From Geitlerinema sp. BBD 1991-9 (lineage in GTDB: Bacteria > Cyanobacteriota > Cyanobacteriia > Cyanobacteriales > Geitlerinemataceae): a stretch of DNA of 64,000 bases. Where the stretch lies: contig LWRO01000002.1 of the NCBI GenBank assembly GCA_001657325.1, positions 273,711-337,710 of the forward strand, in the 5' to 3' direction. Below the pieces are notes generated by a model. That model was not told where the DNA came from. It did no database searches and saw only the letters and a program-made list of their open reading frames with translations. This document shows, piece by piece, positions 50,209 through 60,911 of this stretch (position 1 is its first letter; every line of letters begins with the position of its first letter). The position numbers were made by a program, and so were the translations under genes.

Positions 50209-53187
50209 TTACATCGCCATAGCTGAAAGCGGGTCGCCTTCAGACATCGCCATAGCATAGTTCGGTCCAGCCGGTTCTGCCAGTGGATTGACGTTATCGA
50301 GTGCTACGTCAGAATCCAAGTCTAAAGGCGAACTTCCCATCATCGGATCGAAGTGTTCGAGAATTTCGACACCAACCGGTTGAGAAGCCCACATGAGTGC
50401 TTCATGATGGTAGGCCATGTCGCTTCCACCCTCAGTTAACGGATCTCGCGTCCGACTGCGAGTGTCAGGGCCGGTATTGTCATCGCCAGCTTTGAATTCA
50501 TAGGCTCCGATATCCGGGCCGCTGCCTTGCGGCCGAGGAACACCTCGCTGATCGGTTGCTGGGAAGTCGTTGGGATTTGCCGCATCGATCGCGGGACTGC
50601 GGGACTCACCGCGAACGACCAACTTCATATAATCTACGCTGGTATCGTCTGCAACAACCACATCGAGGAATCCATACTGTCCGAGTTGGGGTAGCAGATT
50701 GACCGTCGTTCCACCCGAGGGCAAATTACTCAGATCGAGATTAAACGTTTGTCCGCCTCCGATATTGGACACATTCCAACCTGTCCCAGCCAACGTCCCG
50801 ATGTCTTCAGACCAACCTAGATCGATAAGATTGCCATTTTCATCCGTAAAGCTCAACTCAATAACATCGTTGAAGGAGAGATCGCCGTTGGGTTTCATCC
50901 GAATTTCTAAACTTGCCGATCGATATGTTCCTTGGGGTGGCTCAGAGAACGTATGAGCGAAAAATCGATTGATGTCTCGTTCCCCTGGAGGATTGCCATC
51001 CGGTTCGTCAAAGTCCATCAACGGGAAGACGTTCTCGACCGTAGGAGTTAGGTCTTCGATCTCTTGGAGGCGATCGACCAAACCACTGCTCGGACGCGCG
51101 CGTTCTACACCATTGGCGAGTGAGAAGTTATCCATTCGACCGCCGCGATACAGTTGCTCGATCTGTCGGTTCAAAAGTGCGTGAGTTTTTGTCGGGCCAC
51201 CGTTGTCTGCTAAGGGTTCGATCAGTGGATTAACAGGATTAGCCGACGTACCGACGATGTCATCGTTCACACCATTGATGAAGCCACTGCCTCCATCCCC
51301 ACTTCCGATGAGGTTGTAACCTTGACTGACAAAGTCACCCGATACGTCTGAGTCATTTGTGTTTGTCGCAACAATGCTGTTTCCGACAAAAAACCTGGGG
51401 CCGTTGTTACGGAGACCACCGCCTTGAACGCTGGCAGTGTTATCTGCAACGGTACTGCTATACAGAGAAAATCCAGTTCCGGCGTGATAAACACCACCAC
51501 CCTGCTCGGCTTCGTTCCCAGATAATGTACTGTTCGTGACAACAGCTCCAGCGTTGAATGAGTTTTCAATACCGCCACCCAACTTATCGGCGGAATTACC
51601 GAATAGGGTGCTATTGATAACGTTTACCCATCCACCTGTAGGTTCGCCATTGCTGATTCCACCACCTTCGACTGCACTGTTGTGAGCCAGAGTAGTATCG
51701 ATAACGTCAAGCGTTCCACTGTGACTAAAAATTCCACCGCCACGGTCTGCTGCGGTATTGCCTTCAAGGGTAGAGAGAACAACAGTCAACTGACCGCCAT
51801 TATTGCCAATCCCACCACCACCACTGAGAGGAGAAGGAAAACTACTCCCTGTACTGTGGTTATACGAGATCGTGCTGTCGGAGATAGTCATCGTACCTGT
51901 GTTTTCAATACCACCTCCCTGAAGGTTAGTTCCGTTATGCGAGATGACGCTACCATCGATCTCAGCGATGCCTCCATCATTGAAAAGTCCCCCACCGCCA
52001 TCGAGGGACATGTTGTCCTTGATGGTGCTGTGAGCCACACTTAAAGTGCCTCGGTTGGCAATTCCACCGCCAGTTTCTGCAAAACTATCGGAAATCGTGC
52101 TGTACTCCACTGACAAGTTTTCGACGTTAAAAATAGCGCCACCAATGTCTGCAGGACTCGGACTACCGGAGGTACCGGGCAATCCATTTCCCTTAGCGAT
52201 CTTCAATCCGTCAATAACAACGTGAATCGAGTTGTTGGGATCGTCATCGTCAATTCGGAAAACACGGGAAGAATATTCACCACTGACTGTTAGTTTGTTG
52301 GCACCTGGCCCGTCTATGGTTATATTTTTGTCGACGACCAGTTCCCCCAGGCTCAGTTTAATAGTGGGGTCTTTAACGTTATCTCCCGTAATACTCGGAT
52401 CGAAATCGACGACTCCGCCATCAGCAACGTACTTAATAGCTTCTCGCAAGGATACGTCACCGGGACTGAGATCGCCGTCATCTTCATCAACCAGTGTATC
52501 GACGGTTAGGGATGCGGGAATGACGAGTAACCTCGGGCCAGTGACGGGTGGTGGGGACGTATTCGGGAAATCCCAAGAATCGCCTTCGCGAGATCCGAAG
52601 CCAATCGTGCGGAAAGTCCCGTCGGTGGTTTCGTCGGTGAGCATCATGCCAAAGTTGGGCGCACCACTGGCCCAATCGTTGACTAACGACGTGATATCCC
52701 ACTGAATCACGTCTCCTGATGCTGTTGTCCCCCGATCGATCGAGACGCTATCGACCACAGTAGCCTCAAAAGCAGGTTGGTCTTGGTTATTGGGATCGCT
52801 ACCCGTCCAAGCGACGCCAGATGCATCATCGACCCAAACTGCACCGGGAGGCGCACCAATGAGACTACTCCCTGGTCCTTCGTAACCGTTGCCTTCTTGC
52901 CATGGCCCCAGAATGCGATGAACGTCTACTTGGTACTGTGTAGATGGCGAGCCATTGTTGAAGTCAAAAACAGTTAATTCTAAAACTGCACTGCCGATCG
53001 GTGCGTTAGGAAGGGTGGACAGGTCGAATTGAAGCAGCGATCTGATTGCATCGGGTTCACCTATGGGTTGGCGACCCGTGCCGACGAGAAGTGTTTGTTG
53101 TTGACCGTAGTTGTCGTTTTCCCGGGCGGACAAATCACTTCGGATGTGAGCGTCCTGTTGAGCTTCAAGGGTTAAAATTTCAGACAC
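50209..53187 (-). CDS. Large DNRLRE / CSLREA / right-handed beta-helix surface protein
   Basis: A 992-residue protein. Part 1 (~1-200) is a DNRLRE-like domain (AQQDAHIRSDLSARENDNYG; RSLLQFDLSTLPNAP; WDITSLVNDWASG; GMMLTDE). Part 2 (~230-310) is CSLREA-type: LTVDTLVDEDDGDLSPGDVS followed by LREAIKYVADGG and LGELVVDKNITIDGPG. Part 3 (~315-660) is a right-handed beta-helix of GGG-I/L-x-N-x-G-T-L rungs (AETGGGIANRGTLSVAHSTI). It ends with a choice-of-anchor Q-like stretch (SPAIDAANPNDFPATDQRG, PDIGAYEF). There is no signal peptide, so a type I or other leaderless export route is inferred. It is probably an extracellular matrix or surface protein. Confidence 0.87.
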   Translation of the reverse strand: MSEILTLEAQQDAHIRSDLSARENDNYGQQQTLLVGTGRQPIGEPDAIRSLLQFDLSTLPNAPIGSAVLELTVFDFNNGSPSTQYQVDVHRILGPWQEGNGYEGPGSSLIGAPPGAVWVDDASGVAWTGSDPNNQDQPAFEATVVDSVSIDRGTTASGDVIQWDITSLVNDWASGAPNFGMMLTDETTDGTFRTIGFGSREGDSWDFPNTSPPPVTGPRLLVIPASLTVDTLVDEDDGDLSPGDVSLREAIKYVADGGVVDFDPSITGDNVKDPTIKLSLGELVVDKNITIDGPGANKLTVSGEYSSRVFRIDDDDPNNSIHVVIDGLKIAKGNGLPGTSGSPSPADIGGAIFNVENLSVEYSTISDSFAETGGGIANRGTLSVAHSTIKDNMSLDGGGGLFNDGGIAEIDGSVISHNGTNLQGGGIENTGTMTISDSTISYNHSTGSSFPSPLSGGGGIGNNGGQLTVVLSTLEGNTAADRGGGIFSHSGTLDVIDTTLAHNSAVEGGGISNGEPTGGWVNVINSTLFGNSADKLGGGIENSFNAGAVVTNSTLSGNEAEQGGGVYHAGTGFSLYSSTVADNTASVQGGGLRNNGPRFFVGNSIVATNTNDSDVSGDFVSQGYNLIGSGDGGSGFINGVNDDIVGTSANPVNPLIEPLADNGGPTKTHALLNRQIEQLYRGGRMDNFSLANGVERARPSSGLVDRLQEIEDLTPTVENVFPLMDFDEPDGNPPGERDINRFFAHTFSEPPQGTYRSASLEIRMKPNGDLSFNDVIELSFTDENGNLIDLGWSEDIGTLAGTGWNVSNIGGGQTFNLDLSNLPSGGTTVNLLPQLGQYGFLDVVVADDTSVDYMKLVVRGESRSPAIDAANPNDFPATDQRGVPRPQGSGPDIGAYEFKAGDDNTGPDTRSRTRDPLTEGGSDMAYHHEALMWASQPVGVEILEHFDPMMGSSPLDLDSDVALDNVNPLAEPAGPNYAMAMSEGDPLSAMAM

Positions 53188-54104
53188 GATCGATTCTCCT
53201 TTTTTCTTTCAAAAGATGTATTGGCTTGAAAGAACTAGAATGAGGGAAGGTTTGTAAGGCAAGACTTCAAATACCAGAAAAGCAAACGATTTTAACTCGA
53301 GCTAAACAGACTGTTTTTTGAAAAGCCCGACGGATTAACAGCAATTTAAATTACTGTCAAGATCGATATCTTCACAACAGTCTACTGGGAATTTTTCGAC
53401 CGTCTTTTGGGTTATATTTGGGTTCGATCGACGAATCCAACAGGTAAAACAGATCGTCGAAATTTCTGGCAGGGAAACTTCCTCGAGCGAGATATACCCT
53501 CAAGCTTTACAAGCTGTGAAATTGTTTGAAGATACAGACTTCTAAAATTTGAGTCTGCTCTACCAGTCAAATTGCTCGAGATCTCTCTCGGATTCACCAT
53601 CTCTTAAGAAGCAAATCGGACGGAAGAAATCTCTGGTGTTTACCACTCAACTTTTGAAACTCATTAAATCAGAATGTGATGTTGTTTGGTGTTGAGTGTA
53701 TTGGAATTGCACTGGATTGATGCAAGATTTATCTCGAAGCTTTAAAAGCCTCAAGAATCCAAAGAACAACAAGGCAGGAAATTTGCTGTTTTTGAGTTGA
53801 TTGAATTCTAAATTGTTTCTTTTGAAACTTTTTTCTGGGCGATTTTAAGATAGATCTTTTCTATTGGCATGACAAGTGATTTTAACGATTCTTGCCAACC
53901 TCAAGGGTAAGCAATCATTTATAAAGACCACTAGAAGAGCGAAAAATTGAGTGTTAGAAAGGCTCGATCGAGCCTTGTCAAGTCTTCAGCCAAAGACCTC
54001 GATACTCGTTCAAAGATGCTTTGAGAACGCAATCGAGCGAATAGTTGCCTAGATTTAATTTTTTATTTATAAACGATCCTCAAATCGCTTCAAACCTCCT
54101 CTTG
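53188..54104. other. Intergenic region of ~0.9 kb, no gene seen
   Basis: AT-rich, with short frames only and none with recognisable motifs. It probably contains the promoter of the minus-strand beta-helix gene and the 3' region of the sensor gene. Confidence 0.55.
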
Positions 54105-56270
54105 TCAGGCATCGATCGACTTGGCGACACAATATCGGTTTCGACCTTTTTGTTTCGCTTTGTAAAGCGCTCGATCGGCCGCAGCCACTAATAGATCGGC
54201 ATCCGCTTCGGGAAATGGAATCATGGTCGCAACGCCGAGACTTGCCGTCACGTAACGACTCACGCCTGACGACTCGTGCGGAACGTGTAAGGCGTAAATT
54301 CCCGATCGAAGCATATCAGCAACACACACAGCTCCGGCTTTATCTGTATTCGGTAATACGATGGCAAACTCTTCGCCCCCATATCGAGCGACCAAATCGG
54401 CAGGCCGTCGGGTTGCTTTCTGCATCACCCATGCCAATCGTTTCAAACACTCGTCCCCAGCTTGATGACCGTAACGATCGTTATAGCCCTTGAAGAAATC
54501 GATATCGAGCAGAACGAGCGACAGCGGAGCCTGTTCTCGAGTCAGTCGCCGCCATTCTCGATCGAGATATTCGTCAAAGCAACGTCTGTTCGCCACCTGA
54601 GTCAAGCCGTCGCGGATGGCGAGTTCGCTCAGTTCCTGGTTTGCCAGTTCGAGGCGCTCGTAGAGTAGCGATTGCTGAATGGCGATCGAAAGTTGAGTGG
54701 CTAATTGGGGGAGCAACTCGATTTCGGCGGATTGCCACTGACGAGATTCGCGACATTGGTGGGCGATGAGCAATCCCCACAATTCAACACCATTCTCGAC
54801 ATTGGTCTTACAGGTACTTTCGCAAGCAATGAAAATCGGTACGACTAGCTGCGATCGAATCTCGAAAAACTCCAGTAACTGAATGACTTCGGAGACGAGA
54901 TCGGTCTTGTAAATATCTCGAACGGCCATCACTTGCCCGTTGAGATGCTTTTGATATAACTTTCGATCGATAATCCACGGATCGTTGAGTTTCCATTCCA
55001 GCATCGAAGTCACATCGTCCGTGCGAGATTCACTGAGAATGTCACCACAACCACCCGTGTTGAAACGATAGACGATGGTACGATCGGCACGCAGAAAGCG
55101 GCGCAAGCTGTCAGTCGCACTCTGTAAAATATCTGAGAGTTGGAGCGACTGTCGTATTTCACCGGCCAGACGCGCGATGACCACCTCTCGCTCGGCTTGC
55201 TGGTGCAATCGTTCGGCAACCCGTAAACGATCTTCTTCAACGGCAATGGCTGTTGCGATCGTATGGAGAATGTGGAGGTCGTCTGAGTTTTGCCCGCGAG
55301 TCGTTCGACCGTCGGGATAGGCGATGCACAAGCGGCCGTAGCGCGTTGACTCGCAAGTGGCAAGCTGGCTCAAGCGTGTTGGTGCTGGTTGTTTTAAGAA
55401 ATGGCACGGGGCCAGCTCGCGACTCGATCGACAGTCTCGATCGTGGCAAATAGAACATTGGAAGCAGTCTGATGGGCTGGTGAGATTATCGATCGAGACA
55501 TTTCGATCGAAGGTTTGATAACACGCACACTGACCGCCTATCAATTCTTGGGCGAGTCTGACGAGGCGACGAACGTTTTCTCGCGGTTGACTCGTGAAGC
55601 CGAGCAAACATTCGAGAATACGTTCTAGGCGAGGATCGGATCTCGGAGAAGGCTTGAGGGGGCGAGCAACTGTTTCATCGTCAGTCTCGATCGACGGTTG
55701 TGAGGAAGGATGGCTTGGCGTTTTAACACCGCACGGCTTTAAGACTTGAATGAGTTGGAGGTCGTTGGGCGGCACAACCCACGATGGCTGAATTTCCGTA
55801 TAGGTCGAGAGAATTGCTGGGGGCATACCATCAGATGTGCTTTCTGAGTCTGCGCCTTTCTCAAGAGGTGTTGCAGTGACCGCCAACCAATGCACTGTAC
55901 CTTCGGAGGTGACGATTCCGATATAACAGTTTTCTACAGTACGGCGTTCCCGTAACGCAACGGTGATGGGAAATTCATTCAGAGGAAGTGCGGTTCGATC
56001 GAGATTAATGCTTCGTTGGGCGAGATCGTCGATCTGGCTGTATTGGCCATCTATCTCCGGGAGATCGAGCAACCGAGATGCAGCAGCATTCATGTCGATC
56101 GATCGGCCTGTAGCATCGGAAATTAAAATACCAATCGGTAATCGATCGAAGCAACTTTTAAGTAGAGTTGATAAGTATAAATGCGTCGCATTATTTTTCA
56201 ACTCGCTCCAAAAGTCTGCCATTTCGGTGGTACCCCAGACGGTCAAACCGCCATCCTCAATCTGTCTCAT
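54105..56270 (-). CDS. PAS-GAF-GAF-GGDEF diguanylate cyclase with a Cys cluster
   Basis: A 721-residue soluble sensor. ATG 56270 follows GGAGGG by 8 bp; the GTG seven codons upstream is less likely. PAS (~35-160: IGILISDATGRSIDMNAAAS), GAF1 (~215-360), GAF2 (~365-545, phytochrome-like: LQSATDSLRRFLRADRTIVY; QLVVPIFIACES; LWGLLIAHQCRESRQW) and GGDEF (~560-715). The active site is GGEEF at 631-635 with RPAD at 622-625 as I-site, so c-di-GMP synthesis with feedback is expected. GAF1 carries Cys at 248, 250, 269, 272, 275, 280 and 289, suggesting a metal or redox site. In GAF2 the bilin-binding Cys position reads DLVSEVIQ, so covalent chromophore binding is unlikely. Confidence 0.9.
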   Translation of the reverse strand: MRQIEDGGLTVWGTTEMADFWSELKNNATHLYLSTLLKSCFDRLPIGILISDATGRSIDMNAAASRLLDLPEIDGQYSQIDDLAQRSINLDRTALPLNEFPITVALRERRTVENCYIGIVTSEGTVHWLAVTATPLEKGADSESTSDGMPPAILSTYTEIQPSWVVPPNDLQLIQVLKPCGVKTPSHPSSQPSIETDDETVARPLKPSPRSDPRLERILECLLGFTSQPRENVRRLVRLAQELIGGQCACYQTFDRNVSIDNLTSPSDCFQCSICHDRDCRSSRELAPCHFLKQPAPTRLSQLATCESTRYGRLCIAYPDGRTTRGQNSDDLHILHTIATAIAVEEDRLRVAERLHQQAEREVVIARLAGEIRQSLQLSDILQSATDSLRRFLRADRTIVYRFNTGGCGDILSESRTDDVTSMLEWKLNDPWIIDRKLYQKHLNGQVMAVRDIYKTDLVSEVIQLLEFFEIRSQLVVPIFIACESTCKTNVENGVELWGLLIAHQCRESRQWQSAEIELLPQLATQLSIAIQQSLLYERLELANQELSELAIRDGLTQVANRRCFDEYLDREWRRLTREQAPLSLVLLDIDFFKGYNDRYGHQAGDECLKRLAWVMQKATRRPADLVARYGGEEFAIVLPNTDKAGAVCVADMLRSGIYALHVPHESSGVSRYVTASLGVATMIPFPEADADLLVAAADRALYKAKQKGRNRYCVAKSIDA

Positions 56271-57029
56271 GTGAAATTCCCTCCGCTGCACTCTATCTTT
56301 GTCTATAATCCTTAAGCGCTTTTAATCAGATCTTCCAATATTAAAGATTGTGTCTCGATAAGCCAGCGGCTGAATTCTAAAACTCGTGTTAAGGCAACGA
56401 GGTATTTTGAATATTCTTAACCATCTATCATAAGCGATCGTTTATACAAAAACAGATAATATTACGCATTTTATCGAATATTTTTTGAATATCAAAAATT
56501 GTAAAGAATGGCGATCGTTGTTCGGGAATTTTGATTGAGGTGCAATTTTTTAGCAAAAACGCACAGCTCGATCTCGGTATAGAGGAAGATTGACAGCTAG
56601 CTCGAGTCATACTCGATCTCTATAGAAGGGTTGAGCAAACAACTACAATTGACTAAAAATCGATATATGGACTCCTTGAATAGCTATCTTCAAAGATCGG
56701 AATTTATATCTTAAGATTGATTTATTTTGATTGTTACTTGCAAATTAAATCTAAAAATATTGTATATTTTCTGTTTTTTGGGATTTCTCTATAGCCGGTC
56801 GATTGAAGTTGCGAACGAACTTTACAGGCAGGATGCCCGTGCTATGGGATTTTGAGAGAGCTATTATTTTACCAGTCAGTTAGGCCGGTGATAGAGCCGT
56901 CTCCGAAGAACTCCGAACCCGCTCCTTTGAGATCGTTTGATGTCTTAGACTCGATCGCTCCCCTCCCTAACCCCAATCCACACGGTAAAATAGTCGAGCT
57001 AAACACATCCGTCGAACTAGGCATCAACC
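56271..57029. other. Intergenic region between divergent genes
   Basis: AT-rich from ~56330 to ~56800, no gene supported. Short frames (56428-56610 minus; 56852-57046 plus) lack motifs and ribosome sites. Promoters for the sensor gene and pheT should lie here. Confidence 0.5.
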
Positions 57030-59465
57030 GTGCGTATCTCACTTAACTGGTTGCGGGAACTCGTCAATATCGATCTGTCCGCCGAAGACCTCGCCCACCG
57101 TCTCACCATGGCAGGCTTTGAAGTCGAAGACATTGAAGATCGGCGTAGCTGGGCGGACGGCGTAGTTCTCGGAAAAATCGTCGGCATCGAACCTCACCCC
57201 AACGCCGACAAACTGCGCGTGTGCCAAGTCAACATCGGCACCGACGAAATTCAACAAATCGTCTGCGGTGCGCCCAACGCGAAACTCGATCTCTACGTCC
57301 CCGTCGCTACCGCTGGCACAGTTCTTCCTCAAGTCGATTTGAAAATCAAACCTGCCAAATTGCGTGGCGTTCCTTCCAAGGGCATGATCTGTTCCCTCGA
57401 AGAAGTCGGACTGACCAAAGAATCGGAAGGGATTCACGTTTTTGGCGAAGGCGACGTAACGGAACTCGACGCACAAATCGGTTGCGATGCCCGTCCCTTC
57501 CTGGGACTTGACGATGTCGTTCTCGACCTCACTGCGACGGCAAACCGCGCCGATGCTCTGAGTATGGTGGGCGTTGCCCGAGAATTGGCGGCCCTCACGG
57601 GGGCGGAGTTGAATTTACCCCACGCCGAAGTCAGTGACAGTCCCACCGCCGATCGATTAAAACTGGACATCGCTGACAGCAACGCCTGTCCCACCTACAT
57701 CGGTACGGCGATCGAAGGGGTCAAAGTCGCGCCGTCTCCCGACTGGCTGAAACAACGCCTAGAAGCCGCTGGGGTTCGCCCAATTAATAACGTCGTAGAC
57801 ATCACCAATTACGTGATGTTGGAATGGGGGCAGCCACTACACGCTTTCGATCGAGATCGCTTGCAAACCCTCACCGGAAGCGATGACCTCACCATCGGCG
57901 TGCGCTTTGCCAAATCTAACGAATCCCTTCTCACCCTCGACGGACAGGAACGCAAACTCAGCGAACCGGCACTTGTCATCACCGCCAACGATACACCCAT
58001 TGCCCTCGGCGGTGTTATGGGGGGTGAAGAGAGCGAAGTTCACAACAGAACCACCAACCTCGTCCTCGAAGCGGCTTTGTTCGACCCGGTGGTGGTACGT
58101 CGATCGTCCCGCAGCCAAAACCTCCGCAGCGAATCGTCTTCTCGTTACGAACGGGGAGTCAACTTTGCCGAGTTGGAGGTGGCGTGTCAGCGGGCAGTTT
58201 CTCTAATTTGCGAACTGGCGGGTGGAACGCCTGTCACGCAGGCGATCGCCGATACGCGGCTGGATTTGTCGAGTTCGATCGAACTGCGGGTCGATCGCGT
58301 GCGTCACGTTCTCGGAAACGTCCGACTCGGAGACGCAATCGGCGATCTTCCCGCCGAGGATATGAAACGTATCCTCGAGGATTTGAGCTTCGAGGTCACC
58401 GAAACTGACCGCGAGGGGGTTTGGAACGTGAAAGTTCCCCCGTACCGTTCCCGCGACATCGAACGGGAAATCGACCTCATTGAAGAGATCGCCCGTCTCT
58501 ACGGTTACGACAACTTCTGTGAAACCCTGCCCAAACAAGGCGCACTCGGGGAACTGTCCCCGGAATTCGCCCTGACACGGCAACTTCGCGAAGCGTTCCG
58601 GGCAGCTGGTTTGACGGAGTTAATCCACTACTCCCTCGTCAAACCCAGTCAAACCCATCAAATCGAGCTAGGCAATCCTCTATTTGCTGAATATTCCGCC
58701 CTCCGTACCGAACTCCTTCGAGCCCTCATCGATGCGTTCGAGTACAACTTGAAGCAGGGGAACGGCGCACTCAACGGTTTTGAAATCGGACGTGCGTTTT
58801 GGAAAGAAGGGGACGAGTACCGGGAAAAAGACCTCGTGGCGGGGATTCTCGGCGGCGATCCCACGATCGGACGTTGGACGAACTCTGGTAAGGAAAAACC
58901 GATCGATTGGTTTGAGGCCAAAGGCGTTTTGCAAAGTGTTTTCGATCGACTCAGCCTCGATATTCAATATCGCACTGACAGCAGTGACGAACGATTGCAC
59001 CCCGGACGGACGGCATCGCTCTGGTTGCGCGGCCGCCAGTTGGGTCTGTTCGGACAGCTTCACCCGCAATTACGTCAGGAACGGGAGTTACCGGATGAGG
59101 TGTACGCATTCCAGTTAGACCTGAGTTTGTTACTGGAGGCGTTACCGTCAACGCAAGTTCCCAAGTTCAAACCCTTCTCGACGTTCCCACCGTCCGATCG
59201 AGATTTGGCCTTCTTCGCCCCGGTTTCCGTTTCGGTGTTCGATTTGGAAAAGGTGATGAATAAAGCGGGGGGCAAACTTCTCGAATCGGTGGAACTGTTT
59301 GACGAGTATCGCGGTGAAAACGTACCGGACGGACAGCGGAGTCTGGCGTTCCGGTTGGTGTATCGGGCGCTCGATCGAACCTTGAAGGACAAGGAAGTTG
59401 ACGAAGCCCATCAAAAAGTCCGCGATTCCGTTGCGAAGAAGTTCAAAGTAGAACTGCGGAGTTAG
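57030..59465 (+). CDS. pheT: Phenylalanine-tRNA ligase beta subunit
   Basis: An 811-residue protein of the expected size, from GTG 57030 ([17 protein letters not shown]). Domains in order: B1/tRNA-binding EMAP-like (~38-150: [20 protein letters not shown]), B3/B4 editing domain (~210-390: [36 protein letters not shown]), B5 (~405-480), catalytic-like core (~490-690: [20 protein letters not shown]) and the C-terminal FDX-ACB anticodon-binding domain (~715-810: [20 protein letters not shown]). It pairs with PheS to charge tRNA-Phe; pheS is not adjacent, as is common in cyanobacteria. It is convergent with rsmB. Confidence 0.97.
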   Translation: MRISLNWLRELVNIDLSAEDLAHRLTMAGFEVEDIEDRRSWADGVVLGKIVGIEPHPNADKLRVCQVNIGTDEIQQIVCGAPNAKLDLYVPVATAGTVLPQVDLKIKPAKLRGVPSKGMICSLEEVGLTKESEGIHVFGEGDVTELDAQIGCDARPFLGLDDVVLDLTATANRADALSMVGVARELAALTGAELNLPHAEVSDSPTADRLKLDIADSNACPTYIGTAIEGVKVAPSPDWLKQRLEAAGVRPINNVVDITNYVMLEWGQPLHAFDRDRLQTLTGSDDLTIGVRFAKSNESLLTLDGQERKLSEPALVITANDTPIALGGVMGGEESEVHNRTTNLVLEAALFDPVVVRRSSRSQNLRSESSSRYERGVNFAELEVACQRAVSLICELAGGTPVTQAIADTRLDLSSSIELRVDRVRHVLGNVRLGDAIGDLPAEDMKRILEDLSFEVTETDREGVWNVKVPPYRSRDIEREIDLIEEIARLYGYDNFCETLPKQGALGELSPEFALTRQLREAFRAAGLTELIHYSLVKPSQTHQIELGNPLFAEYSALRTELLRALIDAFEYNLKQGNGALNGFEIGRAFWKEGDEYREKDLVAGILGGDPTIGRWTNSGKEKPIDWFEAKGVLQSVFDRLSLDIQYRTDSSDERLHPGRTASLWLRGRQLGLFGQLHPQLRQERELPDEVYAFQLDLSLLLEALPSTQVPKFKPFSTFPPSDRDLAFFAPVSVSVFDLEKVMNKAGGKLLESVELFDEYRGENVPDGQRSLAFRLVYRALDRTLKDKEVDEAHQKVRDSVAKKFKVELRS

Positions 59466-59520
59466 TAGGGGATGGGGAGATGACCGGATGATGGGACGAT
59501 CGAAAATTCCCCCCATCTCC
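59466..59520. terminator. Possible bidirectional terminator between pheT and rsmB
   Basis: GGGATGGGGAGATG on the left can pair with CATCTCCTCATCTCC on the right of this 55-bp convergent spacer. It belongs to the dispersed GGAGATGGGG patch type. Function as a terminator is inferred from position. Confidence 0.35.
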
Positions 59521-60861
59521 TCATCTCCTCTTCAGTCGCACCATAAAAAAGCCATCCATCTGATGGCGGTGGGGCCAGACGCAAATCCAGCCTTTTGGCG
59601 TGGCCAGGGATGCGACGGGAGAATCCAAGGTTGGGGATTCAATTTGCCAGTCGGGATGACGCTCTAAAAACGGTTGCACGACGTTTTCGTTTTCCAACTC
59701 GTTCACCGTACAGGTTGCGTAAACCAAAATGCCCCCCGGTTTGACCCATTTCGCACAGGCTTCTAACAGTTCTCCCTGTAACGTTGCCAACTCCTTCGTC
59801 GTTTCTGGGGTTTGTCGCCATCGCAAATCGGCGCGTCGGTGGAGGGTTCCCAAACCGGAACAGGGCGCATCGAGTAAAACCCGATCGATCGAGCCTTCAA
59901 ACTGCGGTAAATTTCGACTGTCAGCTTCTAAAACTTCGATGCTGTTCAATTGCAATCGATCGAGATTTTCGCGGACTTTTTTCAATCGCGAAGCCGTTCG
60001 ATCGATCGCCCAAATTTTTCCCGTATCCCCCATTAACTCGGCGATGTGGGTCGTTTTTCCGCCGGGTGCGGCACAGGCATCGACGATCGATTCTCCCGGT
60101 TGCGGGTCGAGGAGATGCGTCACCAATTGGGCGCTACTGTCTTGCACCGTCCACCACCCCTCAGCATAGCCCGGTAAGGCTTCGACGTTGCCTGCGTTTT
60201 TCACGTTCAATCCCTGGGGAACGTGGGGCATTCGTTCGACGTTCACCCCCGCCTCACGCCATGCCGTTTCGACGGTTTCAACCGTGGTTTTCAACGGATT
60301 GACCCGTAAATGCAACTGGGGCGATCGATTAAACCACTGACCCAACTGTTCGGCTTCTTCAAAGCCGAGTCGATCGAGCCAAATTTTGACGATCCAGTCG
60401 GGATAACTGTAGCGGATTCCCAACTGCGACATTGGATCGTCGGGCAAATCGATGGGAAACGAGCGATCGGACGTCGATCGCAAATACTGACGCAACACCC
60501 CATTGACAACGCCTGACAATCCCGCCATGCGATTTTCTTTGGCGAGTTTCACCGTCGTATCCACCGCTGCCGCGTCGGACATTCGATCGAGAAACATCAA
60601 TTGATACAAACCCAAATGCAGCAGGATTCTCAAGTCGGGCGGCTGTTGTGCGGCGGGTTTTTTGGCGAATCGATCGAGTACTGCGTCTAAGGATCTTTGA
60701 CGGCGAACGCACCCGTACACTAACTCAGTTGCTAAACCTCGATCGATCGCCGGAAGTTTCGATTTCGCGAACCCTCGATCGAGGGCGACATCAGCATAAG
60801 CACCTTTGCGATAGACATCTTTCAACGCGAGAAACGCAACTTGACGGGGATTTGACAGCAT
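59521..60861 (-). CDS. rsmB: 16S rRNA (cytosine-967-C5)-methyltransferase
   Basis: A 446-residue protein with an N-terminal NusB-like RNA-binding domain (~1-140: PRQVAFLALKDVYRKGAYAD; RILLHLGLYQLMFLDRMSDA) and a C-terminal NOL1/NOP2/Sun methyltransferase. The SAM site is IVDACAAPGGKTTHIAELMG. The two catalytic cysteines are in DAPCSGLGTLHRRADLRW (motif IV) and VYATCTVNELENENV (motif VI, with Cys in ATC). It methylates C967 of 16S rRNA. Length and domain order match E. coli RsmB. Confidence 0.95.
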   Translation of the reverse strand: MLSNPRQVAFLALKDVYRKGAYADVALDRGFAKSKLPAIDRGLATELVYGCVRRQRSLDAVLDRFAKKPAAQQPPDLRILLHLGLYQLMFLDRMSDAAAVDTTVKLAKENRMAGLSGVVNGVLRQYLRSTSDRSFPIDLPDDPMSQLGIRYSYPDWIVKIWLDRLGFEEAEQLGQWFNRSPQLHLRVNPLKTTVETVETAWREAGVNVERMPHVPQGLNVKNAGNVEALPGYAEGWWTVQDSSAQLVTHLLDPQPGESIVDACAAPGGKTTHIAELMGDTGKIWAIDRTASRLKKVRENLDRLQLNSIEVLEADSRNLPQFEGSIDRVLLDAPCSGLGTLHRRADLRWRQTPETTKELATLQGELLEACAKWVKPGGILVYATCTVNELENENVVQPFLERHPDWQIESPTLDSPVASLATPKGWICVWPHRHQMDGFFMVRLKRR

Positions 60862-60911
60862 GGGTCGGGTCGAACAAAGGCTAAACCCTTAATTATATCA
60901 TAAAAAATACA

